Source: a virus
Direction: 5' to 3' (one strand)
Virus record (IMG/VR): IMGVR_UViG_3300035388_000086
Coordinates: 1 to 32,715 of that record
DNA length: 32,715 bases
Shown: positions 13,792 through 21,801 of the stretch, piece by piece
Numbering within the stretch: the first letter of the stretch is position 1
How the letters are laid out: the number at the start of each line of letters is the position of its first letter
Notes under the pieces: generated by a model
Told to the model about the DNA's origin: nothing
Seen by the model: only the letters and a program-made list of their open reading frames with translations
Database searches by the model: none
Made by a program: the position numbers and the translations under genes

Positions 13792-15434
13792 GTTTACCCG
13801 GCGATACCATAAGAATTTTAGATTGGGAAGAGCTGCCAGCAAGCGTCCGGGAGATCCCCAAAGATCATAATCCTCTTGCAGATGGGATTTTGATGCAGCA
13901 CCAGGTGGACTGGTGCAAGCAGATCCACGATTATTTCCTGAACATTGCAGAAAAAGGAAGGCGGACAGGTATCACCTATGCTACGGCCCTGGACGATACT
14001 ATCACCGCTTCCAGCAACCGGTCTGCTGGCGGGGATAATTGTTATTATGTGGGGGATACCAAGGAAAAGGGCCTGGAATATATCGGCTATGCCGCCCACA
14101 TGGCAAAAGTCATGGCCTCATCCATGGCCAAAGGCTGGGGCGGGATTGAGGTCTTTTTGTTTGAAGACCAGGACAAGGATGGCAACACACGACAGATCAC
14201 GGCCTACCGGATCCGTTTTGCATCCGGGTTCCAGATGGTGGCCCTGTCTTCCAACCCAGCCAATATTCGTGGCCTCCAGGGCATTGTCAATATTGACGAG
14301 GCTGCCTTTCACAAAGATGTCGGTGCGGTCATTGAGGCTTGCCTGGCCTTGATCATCTGGGGCGGTAGAATCCGGATCATCTCCACCCACAACGGTGTTA
14401 AAAATCCATTCAATCAGCTTATCCTTGATTCACTGGCAGGTCTTTATGCGTTCAAGGTCTTCCACGTCACCTTTGACGATGCCGTTAAAAACGGCTTGTA
14501 CGAAAGGGTCTGCATGGTCAAGGGATGGACCCCGACAGCTCAAGGCAAAAAGGAATGGTATGAACTGGTCCGAAAAGGATACGGCACCCGGCGTGCAGCC
14601 ATGCTGGAAGAACTGGATGCTATCCCCAGAGAAGGTTCCGGCGTGGCCATCCCCGGTGTCCTGGTGGAAGGGTGTATGCCTGAAGAGCGGCCCATTCTTC
14701 GCCTGGCCATGGAGGATGATTTTCTTTTAAGGGATCTGGCTTACCGGGATTCATGGATTGAGGACTGGATCAGGATACATCTTGACCCGTTGCTTGAGAT
14801 GCTCAACCCGGACCTTGAATATGTATTTGGTTCTGACTATTCCCGGTACTGCGATTTTGCATCCTTCGGTCCCATGGCCATTGAGCAGAACCTGACCCGG
14901 AAGGTGCCCTGGATGCTTGAAATGCACAATGTACCCACCCGGCACCAGCAACAAATTATTTTTCATATTATCCGGCATCTGCCCAGGTTCCGATGCGGGG
15001 CCATGGATGCCACGGGTAACGGCTTTACCCTGGCCGAGTATTGTGCTGATGAGTTTGGTTATGATGTGATCATTATGGTTAAGTTCAACGACAAATGGTA
15101 CCGGGAAAATATGGAGCCCTTTGTCCAGGCATTTGAGGACAAGACCATTGATCTGGGAAAAGATGCGGATGTGAAAAACGATATACGTGCCCTGGAGCGT
15201 ATTGACGGGGTGGTAAAACTGCCCAAACTCAGACAGGCGGACACCAAGGATTCCGGCTTAAAACGCCATGGTGATGCTGCCATTGCTTTGGCCTTGGGAT
15301 GGTTTGCATCCCTAAGCGACGTGGAGTCCTTTGGCTATATTCCGGTTAAACATGTAGTCGGGCCGGACCATGACGCAATCGACCGGCCTGTCAGAATCAC
15401 GGCAGGCTTTGGCCGCAAAGGAGGTATTTTATAA
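13788..15434 (+). CDS. Terminase large subunit (Mu gp28-like)
   Basis: A 548-residue DNA-packaging motor. The ATPase half has a variant Walker A at about residues 56-63 (KGRRTGIT, in place of GxxGxGK[ST]; Mu gp28 has a similar form) and Walker B at 166-171 (D170, E171 in VNIDEA). The nuclease half is RNase H-like with acidic residues D350 (in GSDYSR), D407 (in MDATGNG) and D496 (in RHGDAA). It cuts the phage DNA with host flanks and pumps it into the prohead via the portal. Length and order (gp27, gp28, gp29) are those of Mu. The last base of the stop is the first base of the portal start. Confidence 0.96.
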   Translation: MSLPGDTIRILDWEELPASVREIPKDHNPLADGILMQHQVDWCKQIHDYFLNIAEKGRRTGITYATALDDTITASSNRSAGGDNCYYVGDTKEKGLEYIGYAAHMAKVMASSMAKGWGGIEVFLFEDQDKDGNTRQITAYRIRFASGFQMVALSSNPANIRGLQGIVNIDEAAFHKDVGAVIEACLALIIWGGRIRIISTHNGVKNPFNQLILDSLAGLYAFKVFHVTFDDAVKNGLYERVCMVKGWTPTAQGKKEWYELVRKGYGTRRAAMLEELDAIPREGSGVAIPGVLVEGCMPEERPILRLAMEDDFLLRDLAYRDSWIEDWIRIHLDPLLEMLNPDLEYVFGSDYSRYCDFASFGPMAIEQNLTRKVPWMLEMHNVPTRHQQQIIFHIIRHLPRFRCGAMDATGNGFTLAEYCADEFGYDVIIMVKFNDKWYRENMEPFVQAFEDKTIDLGKDADVKNDIRALERIDGVVKLPKLRQADTKDSGLKRHGDAAIALALGWFASLSDVESFGYIPVKHVVGPDHDAIDRPVRITAGFGRKGGIL

Positions 15435-16978
15435 TGGAAAAAAGTCGTCTTTACGGGCCGGATGGTAAACTCTTACCCAAGCGAGAATTAACCCAGGAAG
15501 TGGCTGCCCCGACATTGATGGGCATTCGTTCTGTCTGGGGATATGGATCGGCAGCGGACGGGCTGACCCCGGCACGCCTGGCCACCATTCTGCACGATGC
15601 AGCAGAAGGCAATACCTGGGATTATCTGACCCTGGCTGAGGAAATGGAAGAACGGGATCTGCATTATGCCAGTGTCCTTGGCACCCGGAAAAGAGCGGTA
15701 TCCGGCCTTGAGGTCATTGTGGAGGAGGCATCCGAAGACAAGGAAGATGTCAAGATTGCAGCGGCCGTCCGGGAACTGACCCGGAAATCTGGATTCGGGG
15801 AGGCGGTTGATGATCTTCTGGATGCCATTGGCAAGGGATATTCTGCGGTGGAAAACATGTGGCAGACCGGAGCTGCATGGATACCCAAATATGAATGGCG
15901 GGATCCCCGTTTTTTTGTGTTTGATGAAAACGACGGCAAAACCCTCCGGCTGATGGATGAAAGCCACCACAACGGTATTGAGCTGCCCCCGTTTAAATTT
16001 ATCATCCACATTCCCAGGATTAAATCCGGCCTGCCTATCCGAGGTGGCCTGGCCCGGCTGGCAGCGGTCAGCTATATGTGTAAATCCTATACGCTTAAAG
16101 ACTGGATGGCCTTTGCAGAGGTGTTCGGCATGCCCTTGCGGGTCGGTCGCCACAAACCTGGTGCCCTGGAAAAGGATATCAATACCCTGATAAAGGCGGT
16201 TGCCAATATCGGCAGCGATGCGGCTGCCGTGCTGCCGGACAATATGCGGATTGAATTTATTGAGGCGGGCAAATCAACAGGCGGGGAAAAGCTGTTTTCC
16301 GGCCTGGCAGAATGGCTGGACCGGCAGGTTTCTAAGGGTGTCCTGGGCCAGGTGGCAAGTACAGAAGGCACCCCGGGCAAATTGGGCAACGATGGTGCCC
16401 AGGAAGATGTGAGAAAGGATATCCTGAAAGCGGATGCGAAGGCTCTGGGCAATACCCTTAGCCGGGATTTGGTCATTCCCTTTGTGGATATCAATTATGG
16501 AAAGCGGGACAAGTATCCCAGGATCCTTTTGCCGGTTCCGGAACCAGAGGATCTAAAAGCCCTGACCCTGGCTTTGAAGGAACTGGTCCCCCTGGGGATC
16601 AAAGCACCGGCAAACTGGGCCAGGAAAAAATTTAACATTCCGGATCCGGTGGAGGGGGAAGAACTTCTGGCAGAGATCCAGACACCTAAACCTGCCACGG
16701 CAGAAAACAGATCCCTTTCATCGGCTATGAACCGAACAGCCACGGACACATCGGATGAACTGGAAGAACTGGCCGATGGAATGTCTAAAGACTGGAAGCC
16801 GGTGATGGAACCTATTATCAACCCGGTCCTGGAACTGGCAGATCAGGCAGAATCCTACGAAGAATTTTTGAAGGGCCTGCCCGGGCTTTTGACCGAGATG
16901 GACCCCCAAACACTGATTAAAAAACTTGCCCGGGCAACCTTCACGGCCAGGGGTATGGGGGATGCCACAGATGGTTGA
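15434..16978 (+). CDS. Portal protein (Mu gp29-like, DUF935)
   Basis: A 514-residue portal of the DUF935 family, the ring at one capsid vertex through which DNA passes. Features are 'LTPARLATILHDAAEGN' near the start, the 'AEEMEERDLHYASVLGTRKRAV' region, and 'KGYSAVENMW' followed by the 'RDPRFFVFDE' strand, all typical of this family. A long C-terminal helical part (about residues 400-514) is more variable, with an acidic stretch. The ATG overlaps the large terminase stop. The C-terminal end overlaps the head morphogenesis gene by 17 bases. Confidence 0.94.
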   Translation: MEKSRLYGPDGKLLPKRELTQEVAAPTLMGIRSVWGYGSAADGLTPARLATILHDAAEGNTWDYLTLAEEMEERDLHYASVLGTRKRAVSGLEVIVEEASEDKEDVKIAAAVRELTRKSGFGEAVDDLLDAIGKGYSAVENMWQTGAAWIPKYEWRDPRFFVFDENDGKTLRLMDESHHNGIELPPFKFIIHIPRIKSGLPIRGGLARLAAVSYMCKSYTLKDWMAFAEVFGMPLRVGRHKPGALEKDINTLIKAVANIGSDAAAVLPDNMRIEFIEAGKSTGGEKLFSGLAEWLDRQVSKGVLGQVASTEGTPGKLGNDGAQEDVRKDILKADAKALGNTLSRDLVIPFVDINYGKRDKYPRILLPVPEPEDLKALTLALKELVPLGIKAPANWARKKFNIPDPVEGEELLAEIQTPKPATAENRSLSSAMNRTATDTSDELEELADGMSKDWKPVMEPIINPVLELADQAESYEEFLKGLPGLLTEMDPQTLIKKLARATFTARGMGDATDG

Positions 16979-17780
16979 TGGATATCATCCGGGGCCGGTG
17001 CCCAAGGAGGCCCTGGAGTATTTCAGGGCCAAGGGCTGGAAGATCGGTTTTGACTGGCGGGATGTGTGGCAGACTGAGCATGCCAATGCCTTTACCGTTG
17101 CCAAGGCTACAGAGATGGATCTGCTGGAAGATATCCGGACGGCTGTGGACAAGGCCATTGAAAATGGAGAAACCTTTCAGCAGTTCCGCAAGCAGCTTGA
17201 GCCGATTTTAAAAAAGAAAGGCTGGTGGGGCATAAAGGATGTAGTGGATCCTAAGACAGGAGAAACCGTCCAGGCACAACTGGGATCTCCCAGGCGGCTT
17301 AAAACCATTTACCGGGCCAACATGAGAACAGCCCGGGCAGCCGGGCAATGGGACCGGGCGCAGCGGACTAAAAAATACCGACCCTTTTTTGTATATTCCC
17401 TGGGGCCGTCCCGGGTTCACCGGGATCTGCATTTGTCCTGGAACGGCATTGTCCTGCCTGTTGATCATGAATTTTGGAATAGTCATTTCCCGCCCAACGG
17501 CTGGGGGTGCAAGTGCCGGATCCGGCAGATCAGCCAGCGGGAAGCCGAACGTCTGGGCGGTGTGACCCAAGCCCCGGTGATCCAGATGCAGGAATGGAAA
17601 AACAAACGAACCGGAGAAACAGTCTTTATCGCCCAGGGCATTGATCCGGGCTGGGATTATAATCCGGGCAAGGGCCGGGACAAAAATTTGAGCAATATCC
17701 TGGAGGATAAATTTAAATCCGCTCATCCCGACGATGCCGAGGCAGCAAAAAAAATCTGGCAGGAGAAACCCAAGAAATAG
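16962..17780 (+). CDS. Head morphogenesis protein (Mu gpF/gp30-like)
   Basis: A 272-residue member of the SPP1 gp7/Mu F head morphogenesis family. The motif block is visible: 'KTIYRANMRTARAAGQW' (about residues 110-126), then 'HRDLHLSWNGIVLPVDHEFW', 'HFPPNGWGCKCRIRQIS' with its Gly-Trp-x-C-x-C core, and 'GFDWRDVW'-like text at the start. The family protein is packaged in the prohead and needed for DNA packaging/ejection. I chose ATG 16962 because the text 'MPQMVDGYHPG...KEALEYF' fits the usual family start; ATG 16971 and a TTG at 16926 are alternatives. It is the last gene of the first late operon; 206 bases follow. Confidence 0.92.
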   Translation: MPQMVDGYHPGPVPKEALEYFRAKGWKIGFDWRDVWQTEHANAFTVAKATEMDLLEDIRTAVDKAIENGETFQQFRKQLEPILKKKGWWGIKDVVDPKTGETVQAQLGSPRRLKTIYRANMRTARAAGQWDRAQRTKKYRPFFVYSLGPSRVHRDLHLSWNGIVLPVDHEFWNSHFPPNGWGCKCRIRQISQREAERLGGVTQAPVIQMQEWKNKRTGETVFIAQGIDPGWDYNPGKGRDKNLSNILEDKFKSAHPDDAEAAKKIWQEKPKK

Positions 17781-17828
17781 CCAAAATTTATCTATACAAG
17801 CCCTGGGTCATGCCATTATCCATAGTAA

Positions 17829-17862
17829 GGCCTGATTAGTCCGTAAAATTGATTTTCAGGCC
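17829..17862. repeat. Inverted repeat between the two late operons
   Basis: GGCCTGA (17829-17835) and TCAGGCC (17856-17862) are perfect 7-base arms with a 20-base loop, 48 bases after the gpF-like gene. T-rich DNA follows about 12 bases later (TTTTACTCTTTTCC). It may be a weak terminator of the first late operon, or part of a regulatory structure. The rest of this short gap contains only the palindrome at 17937-17950. Confidence 0.4.
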
Positions 17863-17936
17863 ATTCACCGTATAGTTTTACTCTTTTCCTTTATCGCAAT
17901 CGCGCATTTCAGTGTTAAAAACCCCAGATCGTTATT

Positions 17937-17950
17937 TTCAAACGCTTGAA
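17937..17950 (+). promoter_or_regulatory. Palindromic activator site, PI-like late promoter
   Basis: TTCAA-ACGC-TTGAA, differing from the site at 11255-11268 only at one centre base. The ATG at 17987 begins exactly 36 bases after it, the same distance as at the first late operon, and TAT (17978-17980) lies at the same place. There is no Shine-Dalgarno before the ATG (TCTATACCGGC precedes it). This fits an activator-dependent promoter with a leaderless transcript, at the place of Mu PI, before the protease gene. Confidence 0.6.
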
Positions 17951-17986
17951 ATACCTCTTTCCTCCCCACCTGGTATCTATACCGGC

Positions 17987-18970
17987 ATGGATAAGAAAAC
18001 TTTAAAAATTGCCTTGAACATCCGGCTGCCTGAAGACGGCACCCTGCCAGACTGGGTGGAGCTGATACCTGCCGGTGAACTTGTCATTGGACGAGACGGC
18101 CGCAAATGGATCAACCCCACCCCTGACCAGGTGGTGGCTGCTTTCGATTCAAACGGTGCTGATCTTCCCATTGACTGGGAACATGCCACCGAAAAAAAAG
18201 CACCCAAGGGGGAGCCAGCACCGGCAGCGGGATGGATAAAGCAAATGGAAGTTAGGGACGGGGCTATCTGGGGCAGAATCGAATGGACGGATAAGGGGAC
18301 CGATGACGTGGAAAACAAGCGATACCGTTATCTGTCACCTGTTTTTGTCTATACCCTGCAAAATCGCAGGATTGTCCGGATCACATCGGCCGGGCTGACC
18401 AACCAGCCCAACCTGCACCTTACGGCCCTTAATCAGGAAGAAACCCAAACTAAGGAGAACGGTATGGATTTACTCAAAGCCATCTGCCAGGCCCTGGGGC
18501 TTACAGACGGTACAACCGATGAACAAGCGTTTGCCAAAGTGACCGCCATGAAAGGGGACCTGGCCACGGCACAGAACCGGGCCGAGACCCCGTCCCTGGA
18601 AAAATTTGTTCCGCGTGGTGATTATGATGCGGCCACAACCCGCGCAACCAACGCAGAACAAAAGCTCAAGGATCAGGAAGCCAAGACCCTGGGCGATGAG
18701 ATCGACACAGCCATCAACCAGGCACTGACAGACGGTAAAATCACCCCGGCCAGCAAGGACTATCACATGGCACAGTGCCGGACAGAGGGCGGACTGGACA
18801 GATTCAAGGAATTTGCGAAAGCAGCTCCGGCAATGGCCCAGGACACGGACCTGAAAGACAAGGATCTGAATCAGAACAAAGGATCTTTGACAACTGAGGA
18901 TAAGGCGGTTTGCCAGCAATTGGGCATTCCTGAAGATGAGTATCTCAAAAGTAAAAAGGAGATCAAATAA
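17987..18970 (+). CDS. Prohead protease with fused scaffold domain (Mu gpI-like)
   Basis: A 327-residue protein like Mu gpI. The N-terminal 150 residues are the protease that cuts scaffold and capsid precursors during head maturation. The core 'DLPIDWEHAT' (H66) and the strand 'YRYLSPVF' (S117) are the conserved parts; I cannot confirm the catalytic residues. The C-terminal half, after about residue 160, is helical and charged, as scaffold domains are. I chose ATG 17987 because it aligns with the first late operon at the same distance from the palindrome, and it fits family starts; an in-frame start at 17912 would lie upstream of the palindrome. The final base overlaps the capsid gene start. 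Confidence 0.92.
   Translation: MDKKTLKIALNIRLPEDGTLPDWVELIPAGELVIGRDGRKWINPTPDQVVAAFDSNGADLPIDWEHATEKKAPKGEPAPAAGWIKQMEVRDGAIWGRIEWTDKGTDDVENKRYRYLSPVFVYTLQNRRIVRITSAGLTNQPNLHLTALNQEETQTKENGMDLLKAICQALGLTDGTTDEQAFAKVTAMKGDLATAQNRAETPSLEKFVPRGDYDAATTRATNAEQKLKDQEAKTLGDEIDTAINQALTDGKITPASKDYHMAQCRTEGGLDRFKEFAKAAPAMAQDTDLKDKDLNQNKGSLTTEDKAVCQQLGIPEDEYLKSKKEIK
18464..18970 (+). CDS. Nested scaffold protein from internal start (Mu gpZ-like)
   Basis: Inside the protease gene, AAGGAG at 18452-18457 stands six bases before an in-frame ATG at 18464 (codon 160). Translation from there would give a 168-residue, helical, glutamine/alanine-rich protein equal to the scaffold half of the longer product. 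In Mu the same arrangement (gene Z inside I) makes scaffold in larger amount than protease. The strong ribosome-binding site inside a gene whose own start has none supports this. The longer product is initiated without any Shine-Dalgarno, so the ratio of the two could be set there. Based on sequence and the Mu precedent; not shown experimentally. Confidence 0.75.
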   Translation: MDLLKAICQALGLTDGTTDEQAFAKVTAMKGDLATAQNRAETPSLEKFVPRGDYDAATTRATNAEQKLKDQEAKTLGDEIDTAINQALTDGKITPASKDYHMAQCRTEGGLDRFKEFAKAAPAMAQDTDLKDKDLNQNKGSLTTEDKAVCQQLGIPEDEYLKSKKEIK

Positions 18971-19872
18971 TGACAACCATTGTGACTCCGGCTGTTTTGC
19001 AGGCCCTGATGGTGGGCTACAGCAGAAAGTTCCAGGAAGGCCAGGGTATGGCCAAGTCCCAATATTTGAAGGTGGCCACCAAGGTTCCCAGCGGCGGTAA
19101 ATCCACCACATACGGGTGGCTGGGCAAATGGCCTGCTTTCCGTGAGTGGATCGGTGATCGTGTGATCAATGCCATGGCAGCCCATGCCTACAGCATTGTA
19201 AATAAACCCTTTGAATCCACCATAGGCGTGGACCGGGATGACATTGAAGATGATGAGATCGGGGTATACGCTCCCCTTTTTCAGGAAATGGGCAGGGCCG
19301 CCGAGGTGTTCCCGGATGAATTGATTTTTCCCTTGCTGGATGCCGGTCTGGCAGCAGATTGCTATGACGGGCAGTATTTTTTTGATATTGACCATCCGGT
19401 TTATCCCAATGTGGACGGAACAGGCGTAGCAGTTTCTACGCCCAACTATATTGACGGTGCCGGGCCTGCCTGGTTCCTTCTGGATACCACCCGAGCATTA
19501 AAACCCCTGATTTATCAGGAGCGGCGTCCCATGAAGTTTGAGCGGATGATCGACCCCAAGGATGAGCAGGTCTTCATGTCCAAGCAGTTCCGCTATGGTG
19601 TGGATTGCAGGGCTAATGCCGGGTACGGATTCTGGCAGATGGCCTTTTGTTCTAAAGCCACTCTCAATGCGGACAATATCTGGGCAGCTTATGAAGCCAT
19701 GAAAGCATTCACGGCTGACGGCGGTAAAAAACTGGGTATCCGTCCCAATCTTCTGGTGGTTCGATCCGGCCAGGAAAAACTGGCTGAAGAGACCATGAAG
19801 GAAATCGTCAACGGCGGGGAAACCAATACTCTCCACGGCAAACTTGAACTTCTGGTCCCGGACTGGATTTAA
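18970..19872 (+). CDS. Major capsid protein (Mu gpT-like)
   Basis: A 300-residue protein matching the Mu gpT major head subunit family. Recognisable parts are 'PAVLQALMVGYSRKFQEG' at the start, 'TTYGWLGKWPAFREWIGDRVIN', 'FESTIGVDRDDIEDDEIGVY', and near the C-terminus 'LLVVRSGQEKLAEETMKE'. It builds the icosahedral head with the scaffold made from the gene before. Length agrees with Mu gpT. The start overlaps the previous stop (TAATG) and the scaffold/protease gene is adjacent, so expression is coupled. Confidence 0.95.
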   Translation: MTTIVTPAVLQALMVGYSRKFQEGQGMAKSQYLKVATKVPSGGKSTTYGWLGKWPAFREWIGDRVINAMAAHAYSIVNKPFESTIGVDRDDIEDDEIGVYAPLFQEMGRAAEVFPDELIFPLLDAGLAADCYDGQYFFDIDHPVYPNVDGTGVAVSTPNYIDGAGPAWFLLDTTRALKPLIYQERRPMKFERMIDPKDEQVFMSKQFRYGVDCRANAGYGFWQMAFCSKATLNADNIWAAYEAMKAFTADGGKKLGIRPNLLVVRSGQEKLAEETMKEIVNGGETNTLHGKLELLVPDWI

Positions 19873-19898
19873 CCCTGAAGCATAATTAGGAGGCATTA

Positions 19899-20363
19899 AT
19901 GTCCGTAGTTATACGATCCAGTAAAGACGGGTTTCGCCGGTGTGGCGAAGCCCATTCAAAAAATCCGACCACCTGGCCGGATGACCGCTTCAGCGAAAAA
20001 GAGCTGGAACTGCTTTTAGATGAGCCCAAGCTAAGTGTGACTATTACCCAGGAGGCGAAAGCACCCGCAACCAAGGAGAAGCCGATTGAAAAAAATTCTA
20101 ACAATTCTTTATCTGGCCCTGAAAAGAGTCTACCTGCGGCCACGGATGTGGGTTCAAACCAAACGTCTGACATGGCCCCGGAAGTTTTGGAAGCTGTCCG
20201 GCGGGCTATTACCGACGGGAATACGATTAAGTCAGGTGCTCCTGATCTCAAAGCGATGGAACAGATTCTGGGCCGGGATGTTGATGCGGCTGAACGTGAC
20301 CAGGCCTGGGAACTCGTCCAGGCAGAGGCTGAAACAAAAACCCAGGATAAGGCTGAGGAATAG
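19899..20363 (+). CDS. Mu gp35-like (HI1506-related) protein
   Basis: A 154-residue protein. The N-terminal 45 residues (SVVIRSSKDGFRRCGEAHS, then a PDDRFSEKELELLLDEPKL stretch) match the HI1506/gp35 family that follows the capsid gene in Mu-like phages. The middle is low-complexity and rich in Lys, Ser, Thr, and the C-terminus (about 95-150) is helical. It has a good ribosome-binding site (AGGAGGC). The role is probably in the head-tail connector region, but it has not been defined. Confidence 0.85.
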   Translation: MSVVIRSSKDGFRRCGEAHSKNPTTWPDDRFSEKELELLLDEPKLSVTITQEAKAPATKEKPIEKNSNNSLSGPEKSLPAATDVGSNQTSDMAPEVLEAVRRAITDGNTIKSGAPDLKAMEQILGRDVDAAERDQAWELVQAEAETKTQDKAEE

Positions 20364-20368
20364 CCCAT

Positions 20369-20794
20369 ATGCCCTATGCAACCAAACAGGATATTGACGA
20401 CCGGTACGATGATGTCAATTACCCCATGATGCCGGATCCCCAGGATCCCGATGAAGAGATCGTGGATGTGGCAGTCATTGAAAAGGCTTTGGCTGATGCT
20501 GCTGCCGAGATTGACCCGTATCTGGCGGTCAAACACAGCCTGCCCCTGGTTGATCCCCCGGAGATCCTTGTCCGGCTGTCCGTGGATATTGCCCTTTACC
20601 GGATGGTATCGGATGCCTTGGGCAATACTGAAGAACGTCGTCAGCGGTATGAAGATGCCCTAAAAACCTTGGGCCGGATTTCATCCGGCATCATGGTCCT
20701 GGGCATTGAAGAAACCGAGGCCAGCCCCAACGGCGGGGTTACCATTTCCGGTCCTGGACGTTTGTTTTCCCGGGACACCATGGCAGGTCTTTAA
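20369..20794 (+). CDS. Mu gp36-like head-tail connector protein (DUF1320)
   Basis: A 141-residue DUF1320 protein. The start 'PYATKQDIDDRYD' and the 'VIEKALADAAAEIDPYLAVKH' helix with 'LVRLSVDIALYRM' are the usual family pattern. In Mu this product is called gp36 (gene J). It probably forms a connector ring between the portal and tail, like other adaptor proteins of similar length with an all-helical fold. There is a five-base gap from the previous gene, and the next gene follows directly. Confidence 0.9.
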   Translation: MPYATKQDIDDRYDDVNYPMMPDPQDPDEEIVDVAVIEKALADAAAEIDPYLAVKHSLPLVDPPEILVRLSVDIALYRMVSDALGNTEERRQRYEDALKTLGRISSGIMVLGIEETEASPNGGVTISGPGRLFSRDTMAGL

Positions 20795-21250
20795 ATGGCT
20801 GATGTCGGCATTGTCATAGATCCGGAGTTTGCCCGGCTTGCAGAGCGACTGGAACGATTGGCTGATATGGAGCTGGGTGAACTTCTGGATCTTGTGGGAT
20901 CTGAGGTGGAAAGCCAGACCAGAAGACGGATCGAATCAGAAAAATCCGATCCGATTACCGGTGATGAGTGGGCAGAGTGGTCCGATGATTATAAACCCAC
21001 CCGCCACAGCGGCCACAGCCTTTTGGAAGGTGAAGGGGATCTGCTGGATTCTATCACCTTTGAGGTGAACGAAGATGCGGTGGTGGTTGGCACAAATCTT
21101 ATTTATGGTGCCATCCACCAGTTTGGCGGGGAAGAGGTAGGGATCAATATCCCGGCGCGGATTTACCTTGGCCTGTCTGAAGAAAATGAAGACGATATCC
21201 TGGCTATTGTAGATCAGTGGATTGATGACCAGCTTCTGGAGGCGGCATGA
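20795..21250 (+). CDS. Virion morphogenesis/tail completion protein (Mu gpG/P2 gpS type)
   Basis: A 151-residue protein of the phage virion morphogenesis family that includes P2 gpS and Mu gpG. The family parts are the helical N-terminus with 'RRRIESEKSDP' and 'W..WSDDYKP', the 'LLEGEGDLLDSITFEV' segment, and the 'VGTNLIYGAIHQFGG' motif followed by 'NIPARIYLGLSEEN'. It is needed for joining or completing tails. In Mu, gpG is coded before the protease; here the gene lies after the connector gene, closer to the P2 arrangement where S precedes V. It starts directly after the previous stop and ends with an ATGA overlap. Confidence 0.9.
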   Translation: MADVGIVIDPEFARLAERLERLADMELGELLDLVGSEVESQTRRRIESEKSDPITGDEWAEWSDDYKPTRHSGHSLLEGEGDLLDSITFEVNEDAVVVGTNLIYGAIHQFGGEEVGINIPARIYLGLSEENEDDILAIVDQWIDDQLLEAA

Positions 21251-21801
21251 CCTTAAATGATGTAATCAATTCCATTTGTAAACAAATCAAGATCTGGCTG
21301 CCGGAACTGAAAACATGCGAATCCCACGGCGGCCGGTTTGACCTAAAGGAGATCCAGCGGATCTCTGGGCAGGCTCCGGCCGTGTATGTATCGATCCTGG
21401 CCACGGGCAAACCCAAGGCGGTTGGCACCGGTGAGCAGGATGTTCCCGTTACCTTTGCGGCCTATGTTGTGGCCACGGACCGGAACAAACTGTCCAGGGC
21501 AGTGGCTGCACTGAATATGACCGAATGCCTGATCGTTAAAGTCTGCGGTCAGAACTGGGGATACCCGGATCAGGTTTTTTGTGCCGGCACAGCTTCATCC
21601 AAAAATCTTTACTCAGGCATGATCGCCAAAAAAGGCGTGGCCTTGTGGGCCGTGACCTGGCAGCAGACCACCCGGCTGGGGGATGATATTTTTAAGACAG
21701 ATCTGCCCATGCCATCCAAGCTTTATATCGGGCTTTCGCCGGACACTGGGGAAGGCCATGAAGATGATTATCAGGTGATTGAAGGTAAGGAGACCCCCTG
21801 A
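21247..21801 (+). CDS. Mu gp37-like tail terminator-type protein (DUF1834)
   Basis: A 184-residue protein matching DUF1834/Mu gp37. Family signs are an N-terminal 'LNDVINSICKQIKIWLPEL' helix, 'PAVYVSILATG' and 'VPVTFAAYVVATD' strands, and 'VALWAVTWQQTTRLGDD'. A tail-tip or tail-terminator role (closing the tail tube at the head end) is the likely one. It is the last Mu-type gene; the next gene and all further ones belong to the P2-type tail module, so the Mu/P2 junction lies near 21801. It overlaps both neighbours, by four bases before and by one base after. Confidence 0.85.
   Translation: MTLNDVINSICKQIKIWLPELKTCESHGGRFDLKEIQRISGQAPAVYVSILATGKPKAVGTGEQDVPVTFAAYVVATDRNKLSRAVAALNMTECLIVKVCGQNWGYPDQVFCAGTASSKNLYSGMIAKKGVALWAVTWQQTTRLGDDIFKTDLPMPSKLYIGLSPDTGEGHEDDYQVIEGKETP

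Noticed and set aside
15488-16153. A 221-codon minus-strand frame inside the portal gene
   Set aside because: The portal frame on the other strand is clearly the real one, and no other gene in the window is on the minus strand.
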